A stretch of 64,000 bases of DNA, from contig NC_031000.1 of NCBI RefSeq assembly GCF_000149955.1, positions 1,248,702 to 1,312,701 of the forward strand. Reading direction: 5' to 3'. The first letter of the stretch is position 1, and the number at the start of each line of letters is the position of its first letter. Shown here in pieces: positions 33,581-45,870 of the stretch. The translations under genes and the position numbers were made by a program. Below the pieces are notes generated by a model, which ran no database searches, had not been told where the DNA came from, and saw only the letters and a program-made list of their open reading frames with translations. The stretch comes from Fusarium oxysporum f. sp. lycopersici 4287. Its lineage: Eukaryota > Ascomycota > Sordariomycetes > Hypocreales > Nectriaceae.

Positions 33581-34984
33581 TTAGTGCCATGGTGCTTGTA
33601 TAGGGGCTAGTCTCGTTGTACTCCCCGTTTCACCTGGCGGCTCAGATCGGCTGCCCAGCCTTGTCATGTTGAACTTGTTATCTATTCGTGATGACTGAAC
33701 TTGGTTAACCTCAGTGGTGTTTAGCGTGGCAACGATTCCCGTCCATAGCTCCTTGCATGCCTTCCATGATGTTAGGGCATAGATGAGCGAGTTGAAAAAC
33801 CCCTGTAGCGGCAGAACAGTGACGGTGATTATTTCCAAGGGCACAACACTGTGACCATGAACCAGACGGAACATTCTGTTCGCGGATGGCGGGATCCAGG
33901 TGACCAGGAGTGCGATGAAGAAGAAGAGTGTGACCTTTGCATAGGCCCAAGCGGCGGAGTTTGACTCGTGAACAGCGCGACACATACAGTCGATGTTACT
34001 CAGCCCATTCCGTCGAATACCGGGGTCTGGATGTTGGACAGCCCCGAGCTCAGCATTCCCCTGCTTGGACACTTCCCGTTGCCCAGCGCCCGTCGAGACT
34101 GATACTGAATGCGAGTCGTCCAAAGATGAGCACGCAGCGCCACGACTCGGAAGAGATTTGGTATACGCCGACTCGGAAGTTCTGGTGACCTCGGTAGTAT
34201 TTATGGATGTAGTCCCGTTCATGTCTAGCTGGTCATCATCAAGACATTGGCTTCTAAAGTAGCGTAGTGATCTTCGCACGTGGAGGATCTCATTGCCCGC
34301 GCGGATATAGATGGCGAAAGTCACGACTATCGAGGCCCTGTACTGGTCAGCGACGGTGCCATTAGCAACTAGGGGTGAAGTTTTACCAGACTGGGCAGTA
34401 TAGTGTGGCCACGCCAACGATCATCCACTTCGGCGTCACCCAACACCACAGCGTAGCACCGCCGTACAGTCTCCCCTTCTGAGGATCGCTTACGAAGATG
34501 AAGGTCAGGGCCGGGACGAATGGCAGTCCGTAACAACAAACCAAGTAGATGTAATCCATCTTGCGCAGTTTCCGGGTATCGTATTTGTGATAGAAAGTCA
34601 GATACACGTTCACAGCCATCGCTAGAGCCCAGTATGCGTCGGCAGGCATGAACCTAAGCCACTCAGTCAATCGGCGAGTTTCTACACCAGGCTGAGTAGA
34701 AACTCTTACGTCTGGAAGAGGAACGCCTGTAGCTGACAACCAGGCGAGGTAGGGTTGTGGAGGAATGAATCGGCCATCAGCAGGCCCACGTTCGACATGA
34801 TGTTGCCAAACGTCGCGTAGAATATGAGCCGGTTTATCGGTTTCCGGAAAGTCGGAACTGTGCAGAACGTGCTGATAATGAAGGCGCTGCCAATCAATGA
34901 TGGAATTGAGCATACTCGCTCGAGAATATACAGCGCAGGAATGGTGTCGCTGGTGCGACGGGAATGATCCCGTGCAACTTCCAT
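33581..34984 (-). CDS. cAMP-receptor-like seven-transmembrane receptor (GPCR)
   Basis: Predicted plasma-membrane G-protein-coupled receptor of the fungal cAMP-receptor-like class. Exons 34984-34710, 34653-34387 and 34337-33581 join in frame to 432 aa, with introns of 56 and 49 nt. Helices 1-5 are in the first two exons, including IPSLIGSAFIISTFCTVPTF and the characteristic LWCWVTPKWMIVGVATLYCP. A long polar third cytoplasmic loop rich in Ser/Thr (about residues 205-310) precedes helices 6 and 7 (AKVTLFFFIALLVTWIPPSA; LPLQGFFNSLIYALTSWKAC). The C-terminal tail is Arg/Ser/Thr-rich. The start is the first ATG of the frame; an extra upstream exon cannot be excluded. The ligand is unknown. Neighbours are transposon debris, so context says little. 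Confidence 0.82.
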
Positions 34985-35041
34985 GACGTCAAACCTTACA
35001 GCTTTCGTCTTGGAACCGCTGATTTCCAGGACAGAGCTCAA

Positions 35042-36780
35042 CTACAATTGTCCGCAGTCATGGAGATAGTCTATAAATATTAAGAGGTAGATGAGGACGA
35101 GGCGCTGCTGAGGACCACAAACGGGTCAAACAGGAGACATGAATTGTTCTGGACGTGAAGCGGTCGAGACAGCCAACAGGGACCGGGAGGACTATTTATA
35201 TTCATTAGATGCCATAGGGTCGCTCCTCCAAACTGCATGCCCAGCGGTCAAATGTATCTGTGAAACCATTACAGTTGGCTACCAGAGCCAAGGCGCCCTT
35301 CCATAGCGTGTTCCTGAAGTAGCTCTCAAGTAAGATTAGACAACCAGCCAGCTTCGTCTCGCTGAACGAGCGCCGGGGGGGGGGGGGGGTGTTAGCAATG
35401 ACAGGAAGCCGAGCAAAAAGTCCCAGCGTCGTAGTCGAAAGGGCTTCACTGACAATCATGGACGAAAAAGGACAAGTCTGGAAAGCCAGTAGTTTCTAGT
35501 TTCGGTAGTGATCTTTGTCAAGTCGGTACTCCGTACACAGTCGTCAGTAATTAGATGAAACGACTCGCTGTTGCCGATCAGACCCGCCCACCTGAGTTTA
35601 CCCCGGAAGTTGGAACGCTAATCCAGGGTCTCAGGAAGCCGGCTCTGACTGGGGATAACCGTGGCGCAGAATACACTTCACTAGCGTCCACCACAAGTCT
35701 CCACACCAGAGGCACCAACCAAATCTCACTTTCATGTGAGCCCTGGGTGATTTGGCATGCTTGTGATCCTTGGGTACAACGTGAGTGAAGCAAACTCACG
35801 AGTTCACTTGCCACTCGGATCCGGTTTGATCAAGATGAACGGAAAGGGACTGTACATGACAGGACATCTCGATACTGAAGCGCGAGGACTGCTAAGCCCT
35901 AGATGGCATAGGAGCGAAGAATCTTGTACGCCAGTAAGATTTGGCCTTCTCTAGTGCGGGCCAATTGTGAGTCGGAGCTGAGTGTCATCTTTGTCGCCGC
36001 CATGCCGTCAAGCGCCGCAACTAAACTGTGGCGCTCGAAGTCGTGAGCTTTTGCCAGGTTCTAGGAACCCATACAGTACACTCATAAAAGTTCCCATGTG
36101 AATGAATGCCTTACTACGGAGGAACGAGCAACAAAGTAACCCACCACCATTCGACTCGCCATGGCTTATTTAGTCGGTTAAGGTCGCGAAGGAAAAATGC
36201 GTGCAAAATAGTGAAGGGTCTTCATGCCCCACCCTCGATTCTGGAGTGCCACCCCGTCTGGCCAATCAGCCGCCTGGAATGCTTGATTAAAGTTTCTTGA
36301 TCTGATGCTTCGCCTCACTGAACACTCTGCCCTCATTTAATCAAGCTGAGTTTCCATTGGGCAATGCTCGCAGGTCATCTCATTTGTCTGCGTGGCCGCT
36401 TAAGCGTCGTGCTGCATTACAGTATGGAAACCGATGAACCCTCTCATCCGTGCCAAACCCTCTGGACTGTTGGTGCCGGCTAGCGCTTCTCACTAAGCCG
36501 TATCAAGGCATTGTCCGTGTATCCCGGCCCGAGATCACCACGCTGCCCCGCTTCACGTACTGTGTGCCATTAAACGCTAACGCCGGCATGACAGGACCCC
36601 GAAAAGTTGACTTGGGGCTAACACTCCGCCAATGTACTGGGCCTCGATTTGGTGTTGCAGTCGGGCTTTAGCAAGGCAAGCCGTGACGCTCATCGATTGA
36701 TGCAAGCACCTTCAGGTGCTAACTTTAAGCTAGGTCCTTGAGCAGAATCTGATACTAAAGACAGACTACTCCGATATACG
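35042..36780. other. Intergenic region, no recognisable gene
   Basis: Several short open frames on both strands (for example 35555-35788 and 35205-35459) have no family features. A 15-base G run lies at 35375-35389. Presumably it includes the promoter of the GPCR gene at its left edge. Confidence 0.3.
35375..35389 (+). repeat. Poly-G tract of 15
   Basis: Fifteen consecutive G in otherwise ordinary sequence; the exact length is prone to sequencing error. Confidence 0.8.
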
Positions 36781-36789
36781 CAAGTTGCG

Positions 36790-37125
36790 CGTAATTAATG
36801 CTGCCGCCGAAAAGGTTATACTTGAGTCTGCTCTATCCCGAAGAGTCGAAGACCGCATGGCCACAATTCGTACAGTATGCGCGATGGCTATCAATGTCAT
36901 ATCAGGATCTTTAAATTTCCCAGCACACCCACAGAGGATAATGCCCTGGTGGTCTCGATCTTTGGGGGCGGTTTTACACTCGTCACCAATTTATAACTAT
37001 CATAATTTGCTTGTGTCATCGCTGCTGCGCATGGAGCAACGGTTGTAACACTATCCTATTGACTGGCACCAGAACTTAAGCTCCCGACTCCAGGTAACGG
37101 TGTTTGGGATAGCCATGAGTGAGTT
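36790..37125 (+). pseudogene. Decayed alpha/beta hydrolase fragment, relative of 49471-50568
   Basis: Pieces match the N-terminal half of the hydrolase at 49471-50568 in order. The region around SIFGGGFTLVTNL corresponds to LIYGGGFILGSNL there, and AAAHGATVVTLSY to ATHGATVVALSY. LAPELKLPTPGNGVWDS corresponds to LAPEHPFPIPGNDIRDG. Stop codons occur in the same frame (after VTNL, after LS and after TLSY), mostly TAA, and several frames are needed. No C-terminal half with the catalytic serine was found. This is a degraded paralogue, probably RIP-mutated. Confidence 0.7.
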
Positions 37126-37208
37126 ACGGGGAGCGCCGAGCCTCGAGGAAATAATTTAACTCGTCGTTTGGCTTCGTGGTAACTAGGCAATGGTTCTGCC
37201 GGCGGCAA

Positions 37209-37699
37209 CTAGTTATCATCTTCGACCTCTTCCTTCCGTGAACGGTTCCTCTTTCGTAGCTGACCTTCACCGTGGTACGTGTTGAAAAGAGAGTTATAAA
37301 TGCATTTCTTCCACTCCTTTGGGTTCGTGAATTGCCTCCATTTTAGGCGCCCTTTTCGCTGTAAGAGGTATATGTTAATAAGCACCCCTTCGAGAAGGAA
37401 GGTCCTATTGAGTTCCTGCCAAGCTCCCCGGCAAACACGGTGATCGTAGGTTATATATGCCCTCAATTGGCCACCTCAGTCAACATGATTCATTTCATCG
37501 TTATAAGTAGCAGCAATTATCGAGATTGAAATGACGTTGGAAGGCTCATCACCAAAGAAACGCTATATCGGCTTTGCTCTTAAGGTTCTCCCTGATAACC
37601 GCTTCCTTTTTCTCTCAGTGCGTTCATCATTATCACCACTAAATAGAGTGGTCAAGAAGAGCACGAGGCTGTTATCCTTCCAAGCGATTTGGTTGACCT
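37209..37699 (-). pseudogene. PiggyBac-like transposase remnant (copy 2)
   Basis: Second piggyBac-type relic. Reading leftward from about 37699: VNQIAWKDNSLVLFLTTLFS, RFFGDEPSNVISISIIAATY, an in-frame TGA at 37478-37476, then LRAYITYDHRVCRGAWQEL and a basic tail to the TGA/TAA near 37209. It aligns with 10141-10901 over this part. An extra stop lies before RFFGDE. The terminal Cys cluster of copy 1 is missing. Upstream similarity ends near 37699. Confidence 0.72.
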
Positions 37700-37890
37700 A
37701 GGCAGGGAAGAAAGTGAGAAGTTAGTAAGGGAAATAGGAGGAAATCTGTCAGGGGCTCTTACTAACATAATCAATCACCACACCGTACACCTCAACTTCC
37801 CCACCTCGTCGTTTATCCAGCATTACGGCGATTATCTTTATAAAGCTATCACAACCGCAATATTATTTCAAATCAATTCAAATTCACAGA

Positions 37891-38400
37891 ATGCTATCGC
37901 TAGTTACCGATAGAGAATATACTATAAGCTTGGCCAAAGCCGACGCAAAACAGATAAGTCTTCGCAGCGCGGCACAACGATATAGAACCGCTCCTTCGAT
38001 ATTAAAAGGTCGGATTAAGGGAGCTGATAGCAGCCACGAATATAATGAAAAAGACATATCACTAACTGATTTACCAGAGGAAGACTTAATTGAATTGATA
38101 TTACTACGAGAAAGAGGCCACCAGCCTGCCCTAAAGCAAGAAATCCGCGACTTTGCGGAATCTATGGCATCGGCTAACGATAGAGGAGACTATCTCGGCA
38201 AGAACTGGGTCAATCGGTTCTTTGACCGCCATCCAGAAGTCTAATTGAAGCCATCAGGACTTATTTCCGCCGCTCGGAAGAAGGCTATCACGGAAGAAAG
38301 GCTTATAAATCACTACTCCGACCTTGGTGCAATCATCAGAGAGAAGTTATAGTTAATACCAGCCTTAAAGTTCCTCTTCAAAAAGCGCATCTAAATTAGA
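37891..38400 (+). pseudogene. Pogo-type transposase N-terminus (psq/CENP-B region), truncated
   Basis: ATG 37891 opens 117 codons with a psq helix-turn-helix (ISLRSAAQRYRTAPSILKGR) and a CENP-B-like second DNA-binding block ending NWVNRFFDRHPEV, then a TAA (38242-38244). The same frame continues with KPSGLISAARKKAITEERLI, as in intact relatives, and dissolves into AT-rich sequence by about 38400. No catalytic domain is recognisable. Confidence 0.7.
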
Positions 38401-39720
38401 AGGAGACACTAGATAATATTAGATCTTTATTTCTCGCGAATAATTCATTCGATTTAGTTAATATCCTTTTCGACCTACTTAAAAAGGCTTAGCAAAGTAG
38501 AATATCGACTTTTAATACTAAAAAGGCTGTAAAGTAAAGAGAAGTTAAGACTACTTTTTTCTAGTTAAATAACATATAAAATGATTTTTATTTTTACTTA
38601 TTAAGAATTTTAAAAAATAAAAAAATGTTTTTAATAGTTAATAAGATTAATAAGATTAACTTTATATAATATATATAATAAGTAAGCAGCTTAAATAAGT
38701 ATATGGCTTACATCTTTATAATTTTAAAACTACCAATACTAAAATATATTTTCCTTTTATAAAAAGTTATAATATTAACTAGAGGTAAAGCTTACGGGTA
38801 ATTAGCCTTATTAGCTCAGAAACAAGACCTAAATTGAAGTACCTGATTTATTGCTAAGTTATTTAAAGTCCTCTATATATCTTACAATTCCTGCCCATAA
38901 CAGCGCTATAAGGCTTTTATAAGCAGCTGCAAGCACCACTGTAATTATTACAATAGCAGTTATGGCCTAATCTTTTGCCCTATGGCTTAGTGATTAGGTG
39001 CAACTGTTACAGGCATACTCCACTTTTCACCTTAAACGTAGTTTTTTAAATAATTCTTAAAAGTTCAGATTAAACTTAACATAGCTAAAACAAAAGTATA
39101 GCTTCCTTAATTAGATTATTTTCTTAATATAATCTTCTAGGGTGTTTCACTATTTTATTTTATATAACTAGTTATATTAGAAAATATATATACCGTAAAA
39201 TAAGGTTTTATATAAAACATAAAATAGCTAAAAGTCTTTAAAAAAAATATATATAAATAAAGCTAACCATATTACTACTAGGAATCTTTGTTTTAGATTT
39301 TTAGCTATTTTATTTAAATTTTAAAAATACTATAGAGTAAGCTATTTCTAGTAGTATAGTATGCTGTGCTGCTCGCTTATGTGCCGCTTGCTTATAGCTT
39401 ATAATATATATTATAACATATAATATGTGAGTTATATAAAGTAAACTTTAATTATTTAATTATATATATCTATAAATAATTTCTAATTTTAAAAGTAAAT
39501 CTAACTATAAGAAAGTTATTTTCTACAAACTATAGGCTAATTATAAAATAAATCACATGCTGACTTATAATATATTAGTACTACGCTAAACTCCTATATA
39601 AACAAATCATAGATTAACCTTCCTACAATTATAATAAGTACTAGGGAGCGACGAAAGTCTATTTCTTATACTTGTATTTAATCTGCTGATCTTCTAGGCA
39701 GCAGGATGTTGCCTGTGCTT
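38401..39720. repeat. AT-rich, RIP-like island with pogo-MITE traces
   Basis: About 1.3 kb of strongly AT-rich sequence full of TA and lacking open frames. The stretch near 39020-39080 (CACTTTTCACCTTAAA followed by a TTTTTTAAATAATTC-like run) matches inner parts of the small elements at 51.6-52.4 kb, so MITE copies lie here. The composition suggests RIP of repeated DNA. 39772-39984 (-) holds a 70-codon frame of unknown nature; the remainder to 40340 shows no gene. Confidence 0.65.
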
Positions 39721-40340
39721 TAGAATTCGTTGCAACCATGAAGTTATTCACGCTGATTATAATCCTTACCCTTAACACACGGCATCCGGACCACTTCGAT
39801 AGATGTGAGCCAATTTAAGGACACCAGAGACAATATCCTGCAGAAAAACAGACCGTTCATCTCGTGCGCCGGGATAAAATATTTTGGCTGGCTCGAGGGC
39901 ATCCACAGCAAAGAATCCTTCCTCGATCATTATAGCATTCGCTAGACCCCAGGATGCCAACAAGATCATTGACGAGGGTCTCATTTTGCAAGGCGAAGTC
40001 TTTCAGTGTGGGAGACTAAAATTACGTGTATATTAGTATTTTGCACCGCGATCAACAGAGGTTACCAGGCCAATATAGAGGTTTGGGAAAGAAAAAGTGG
40101 GAAGTTTGAGAAAGCTGGCCACGCGCCAAGATTAGCGTCGGCGAAGTGAGGCGTCACGGATAAATATTCGGGGCGCTTCTAAACCCCGCTTACCGGGCAT
40201 AGCTGCTGTGAGATAGCGGCTAAAACCGAGTAGGAATAGGACCTGAAACTGAACATGAACCTCCTCCCCTCATCGCCTCGAACTCACCTCTTCACCTCTC
40301 TGATCCCCGCGCTTTCGCTGCGATCAATGACCAGCCCAAA

Positions 40341-42542
40341 ATGGATAGCCAGTTCCAATTCATTCTAGATCATACTTTCTCCCGTATTCTCCAGCCACGC
40401 GCCTGCGACCAGTGTTACGCGCGTAAAGTGAGGGTAACGACTTTTCGTGATCAAGCGTCCCATGCCAGGACCCACCACTGACCCTCCTCGCAGTGTGAGC
40501 GGACTGCACCCTGCGAGACGTGCACCATCACGGGCTTGACCTGCACCTATCGCCGGGGGCCACCTAAGAAGAAGGCTGGCACCAGGCTGACTGCAAGGGC
40601 CGCCAATCACCCCAATACATCACGGCTGTCTCAGCCTGCTCCAAGACCATCGACACGGAGAGGCGCTCCCAACGACAACGTAGCGGTGCCAGCTGCCTAT
40701 AGCTGGCATCATCAGAGTTCCGACACTGGCTCAGACACATCAACAGCAGTCGCCTTGCTAGGAAACCGTCATAATGCAGTCATCGACAACGTTGGCCCGC
40801 TACGCGGGTATCCCACCGCTGTCGGAGAGGCCGTCACTCTTGGGTCTGCAAGTGACAATCAACTCGACCAAAGTTTTGGACTAGCAGAGCAATGGGCGGA
40901 CATGGCAGCGCTTGATTCCCGACAGCGTCATGGACAGATTCACCAGCCGTTTTCTGGGCAGACGTGCCGCCGTTCGCGACATGGACATGCGCGGCGCAGT
41001 CTACCATGCCACTGCCGATGTTGGGGTCGCCACGCCCACCGACCCGATTGGCCTCATGCATCCCGCGTTGGCCACCCACGAGAAGGCAGTCTCTCGGCAC
41101 GATCGCTGGCGATGGCTTCACTTCTCCCTTGGACGCAGCCCAGATTTCGCAGCTTGTCGACATCTTCCTCTCTCGGCTTCATTTATCTATGCCCTTCTTC
41201 AAGAGATCCTATCTGTCGGACAACGTCAGACATGGCCAGCACGAACGCGATCGACAATTCAATGCTCTCTTGCATAGTATTTGCGCTTACACCCTGTTCC
41301 AGCCCATCGTTAGCGAAGATAGGCACCTTTTCTCCGGCCGGTTGAAACTCGCTGAATCGGTTCTTTCCTGCAGCATTGCCTTGCACGGTTGCAGAGACTT
41401 TGGCCAGGAACCAACCATCGATACCGTCATCACCAGCTTCTTCCTTTTCGGATGCCAGTTCTGCCGTGGTAATCACAATGCCGCGCTGGTTCGGTTACGA
41501 GAGGCCCAGGTTCTGGCGGAACTTCTACACTTGAATGACCCTTCTGGATATGGCAACATCATGCCAGGTGAATTCGATCGCAGAGTGAGAACGGTGACTG
41601 CATTGATTATTATTGACAGGTGTGCTTCGTTGCCAGTAACTGCGGGTTTCTTACTGATCAGACTTCAGGATATACGCTCTCCAACGAGCCACCAAGCTTC
41701 AGATGCCGAGACTGATGGCTTCGGAAGTCATGGACCTCCATAGTCTCATCAATGGTGCTTCTTCGCCAGAAGAGGCTCCCGAAGACCTGGCCATTGAGGG
41801 CATACGTCAAATGATCGACTCTACCGACTTCGTCGATGACACTGTTGTGCGATGCTGGAAGAACTCGTGTCAGATGGATCCCGAAGAACAGCACGTCACA
41901 CCGGAAAGGGTGACATATCTGCTCGCACGCTACATGAGACCTTTGCGCCCGACATCTGCGACCGGCACGGAGGCACAGCATGCTGACATCTTGATTACCC
42001 GGCATTGGATCTGCAGCATGCTCTGGACCCTCTCATTCCACCACGGCTACACCTCCTTCTCTGCGTCGAGCAAGGAGTTGCAACCATCATACGCCGTGCA
42101 TATCGCTGCGGAAACTGTAGAGGCGTGCTCCAAGTTTGCCCTCAGTTCTTTGGAAACGCATGGAGTCGGCCTGGTGGAAAAACTCTTTGAAATCGCTGTT
42201 AACCTCACGCAGGTGGCTCGGGCTTTCGAGCTTAACATGGAACGGACCGACGGCGGCAACGCCATATCAGGCTCCAGATCCAGTGCGGTCTTGGAGACTG
42301 AGAGCTTAGATCCGACGTACGTGGCACCGCCGTCCGAGGAATTGGACTGGACGGCTCAGCTCCCCAACAATTTCATAGACTCGCGGGAGACCCAGATAAG
42401 CCATGTCATGGCTATACTTAATAGGTTCTTGGCCTTATTGGCTTTGTTTCGAGGGGGAAATCACCCGTTCCTCAAGCCTTTCGTGGACATCATAGCAACT
42501 ATGAACCGGCCGGACCTTCCAGGGCCTCCGACGGCTTGGTAA
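40341..42542 (+). CDS. Zn(II)2Cys6 fungal transcription factor
   Basis: Predicted nuclear regulator with an N-terminal Zn2Cys6 binuclear cluster. Exons 40341-40433, 40494-40851, 40926-41619 and 41669-42542 join in frame to 672 aa. The cluster, ACDQCYARKVR joined across intron 1 to CERTAPCETCTITGLTC, has the standard CX2CX6CX5CX2CX6C spacing. A polar linker follows, then a middle-homology region starting near SPLDAAQISQLVDIFLSRLH, with SVLSCSIALHGCRDFG and DRIYALQRATKLQ across intron 3. Intron 2 (74 nt) is inferred from the frame change and good sites. The C-terminal half resembles the fungal-specific regulatory domain. The target is unknown; nearby candidates are the transporter and esterases at 46.6-54.7 kb. 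Confidence 0.85.
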
Positions 42543-42863
42543 AGTTCACTGAACAGGGTACCAGGGTAGTAAATGTTAAACCGTATGTACATCCCCCTAT
42601 TGGTGTGGCGATATCGTCATAAGTAAAGGTACTTCAAAAGTAGCTATTTTCCTAGGAAGTTCAGTCAATTTAAAGTACCAATACTACTCCTAGTAATCCA
42701 ATGGCCAACCCTCTTCATAAATACACTCGAAGAAGTGGTTAAAAAGCTGCTGTTTTGACGACGTCAGCGAGTTGCAAAGTTGAAGCCAAAAGCCCACTAA
42801 AGACGGTGGCGAGGCACTTCTGCCTAGAGAGCGGTTTCCTGACCTCGCGGCCTCTGATACATC
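42543..42863. other. Short intergenic region before decayed hAT element
   Basis: 3' flank of the regulator gene, AT-rich in parts. No gene or repeat identified. Confidence 0.3.
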
Positions 42864-43857
42864 CAGGCTGGTAAATCTATCTACTAATATAGATGGAATA
42901 TAGATATAGATCTGTATAACCTATATCTATCTATTTACAGTGGATGCATGTTGGGTCATGTACCTATTTATATTACCCCTTAGTAGATAGACGGAAATAT
43001 AGATAGATACTAAATCCGACCCTAAATGTAGTAGTACCTTTACCCTTACCTTATTTATAAAGTAAAAGAGGTATCGCTATAGTTCGATGCCCCTCCTAAA
43101 ACGCGTTTTTTTTCTCTCTCGGTCTATAATAGTATTTCCTATTAATAGATGCTTTCAGCATATTATTTAAGAGAAAGATATCTCAGGCTAACGATCTCTA
43201 AGGCCTATCTAGCCCATTAGTATTACCTAAACTAGATTTATCCTCCTCTAATTTAGTTATTATTAAAGATTGGGAGGCTATTTCCTTATCCGTGTGAAGC
43301 TATTAGACGCTTGGAACCCGAAGTGGTTTTAGTATAGGGTAGTTCTGGCAGCACGGCTACAATATCTAAGCCAAGACCTCGGATACCCAATCTAAACCAC
43401 CGCTATGGCTTTATTGTCACTATATCTAATAAGAAGTCTATAAGCCCGAGACTTACATTGCATCTAATACTTAGAAAATAGAAAGTCATCTAAGCAAGTT
43501 ATATGGCATTTGTTACCTAGATCTATCTAAGATTAGTTAATATATAGCTAAGCAGTTACTAAATTAACCCAATATCTGAAAGTTTACTACTAAGAAATAG
43601 AAAAAAGATAAGTTTCGCAATAAACTTATTACCTGTTTTAATAAGATTATACTTTAATATCTACTAATCTAGTAAATTACTAATATAAACCTATCCTTCT
43701 ATATACTCAAGCATAATAGCCTTTACAAGATTTTCTATTATCTAAATCCCTTAATAGAAAAGACCTTTACTAGTCTTATATATATAACTATTAAGGCTAG
43801 GATTACTAACAAGTTCTTTACCTATAAAGTCTTTATTATTAATATACTACTATAAAG

Positions 43858-44243
43858 TGTTACAACCCTCGCGGTCACGTCACGTGTACCCCATAATTTT
43901 CACCAATTATATACAATCCCCACACACTAAGGGATTCCATCCATAACTGCCAAGCCTCAGTCACCCCCAAATATCCGGATCACCAGTGACTCCCAGAATC
44001 GCTTCATGATCCTCTTACCACAACATAATTACCCCCAGTATATAGACCACACTCATTAGCCCTTTCATAAATTCTAGCTTACCAGCTATTAATAAAACTT
44101 CTTTATATTAATAAGCCTAACACGTATTACTTAATCATCAGGGAGACGTGACAACCAACGTTTGCTCAGCCTTTGCCTTATAAATCTATTAATATAAATC
44201 TAGTATGGACTAGTTTATCCCTTGGGAAACCACAGCCGTCACA
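43858..44243. mobile_element. Solo LTR with 5-bp target duplication
   Basis: A 386-bp sequence starts TGTTACAACCCTCGCGG and ends ACAGCCGTCACA, thus TG...CA. It is flanked by TAAAG at 43853-43857 and 44244-44248. It interrupts the decayed hAT: sequence before and after it matches adjacent parts of the intact family-2 element (around 19560-19590). No internal retrotransposon genes remain, so it is a solo LTR left by LTR-LTR recombination. The family (probably Gypsy-type) is a guess. Confidence 0.82.
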
Positions 44244-44959
44244 TAAAGCTTAAGCCAGGTCTATATTATATTTAATAGGTATACCTTAAAAAGCATATGT
44301 TCTTTCTTCTCTATTAATGCCTTTTTCTTTAATAAAGATACTTTCTAGCCCTAGAAAGACCTCCTAGGTTTCCCGAATATAACTATTAACTATATAGGGG
44401 AGAATATCTCTATAAATATCATAGAGATTCTTAATAAGCTTGAGCTAACCGCAAATAGCAAGGTCAGCTATCCTGTCCTTAACAAATGCATCTAACAATA
44501 ACATCGCCGTCAAATCATTAGGTCGCAGGCTTCGGTAGCGCGAACCGAGGCATAGAAGGATCCGATGCTTGAGGCATATGATCTACCATATCGCTCAGGA
44601 CTTACTCTCTATTAAGGATGACTATGCCCTGGAAGATCTAGATGCAGGTGATTTTAAAGAGTAGACAGAGCGAGGTCTGGTAGAAAAAGTATATAATCTA
44701 ATTATCTAGATTCATTAGCCAAACAAGGCCCCCACCATGCTACGCAAGGTATAAGATAATACCCTAATAAGAGCTATCTGGGAACTCTCGACGTAATTCT
44801 TGGCAATAGCACCCGTTAACTCTCGCAATACTATATAATTAAGCGCATTATAAAGCTTCGGCGATATCTCAAATAGCTTATTAATATCACCTTCCAAGTA
44901 AACAAATCGTTTATATAATCTCGATTAAAACGTACTAAGCCATATAGATCTCTTCTACG

Positions 44960-45870
44960 ATGCCTGAAGGAGGGAAATTTGCTTACGGATGCGGACTGGG
45001 CCGCTCTTGGCTGGCTCTGGGATATTCTATCTATGTTTCACTCATGCCTTCTATGACTTGAAGGGGATGGCCAGACGTGGCTTAGGAAGGGAGGCACTGA
45101 GGCGCAATATGGTATTATCTGGCAGGTTGCCGTTGCGTATGAGTTCTTCCTCGCGACGCTTGAGAAAGCAAAGATCGAGGCGGCCGACCGGTCTGAACCC
45201 AGCTATTATGCTTATTTTGTTAATTCTGCGTGGGTGAAACTGAATAAGTATTATATGAAACTGGACGAGACGCCGGTGTATTATACTACCACAGTTCTTC
45301 ATGCGGGTATACAATGGGCGTTCTTGAAAAAGGCGTACGGCGGGAAAGAGGACTGGCTGCGTACGGCTCGCTAACTGGTACAAACTCTGTGGGAGGACGA
45401 GTATCGTGACCTCCCGGCCCAATCCGAAATTGCAAATAGCACTCTTCCCATCGCCGTGGGGGCGCAAGAGCATAATCCCTTTGACTCATTTCAGGACGAG
45501 CTTATATCAGCTACAAACCAGGAGAAGGAACTACTCACAGATGAACTGGCGAGATGGCTTTCTACGAGACAGGATATATACACGAAGCATGACAGTCAGC
45601 TGAATTATTGGTCTGCTAAGCGATTTGAGTATCCTCGTGTAGCCAAAATGGCGATTGACATTCTATCCGTCCCCGCGATGGCGGCCGAGTGCGAAAGGAC
45701 CCTTTCTTCTGCTAGTAGCATAGTCCCGCCTAAGCGTTCGCGGTTGGATGCAAGCATAATTGCTGTTACATAGACAGTCAGGTCTTGGTTCAGAGCAGAA
45801 CTTTTGGATGGATATAATGGGCTCCTTCAGGAGACTAGTGATAATATGAGGGAGATAGCGTGTAGTCGAA
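44960..45870 (+). pseudogene. C-terminal part of family-2 hAT transposase, with few mutations
   Basis: Recognisable coding sequence from LLTDADWAALGWLWDILSMF through GGTEAQYGIIWQVAVAYEFF to AKMAIDILSVPAMAAECERT (dimerisation domain). Stops replace conserved codons at 45372-45374 (TAA) and 45771-45773 (TAG). It retains the two bases that the 18504 copy has lost near 20775, so the frame is continuous there. The upstream part (42900-44950) is too AT-mutated to read. Confidence 0.82.

Noticed and set aside
40536..41345. Continuous reading of the regulator past 40851 in the same frame
   Set aside because: The sequence becomes Arg/His/Cys-rich and unlike the family; a 74-nt intron with GT/AG ends moves to the frame that contains the conserved middle region.
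43858..44160. Ending the solo LTR at GGGAGACGTGACA
   Set aside because: It also ends in CA, but only the end at 44243 gives the matching TAAAG duplication and resumes the hAT sequence.
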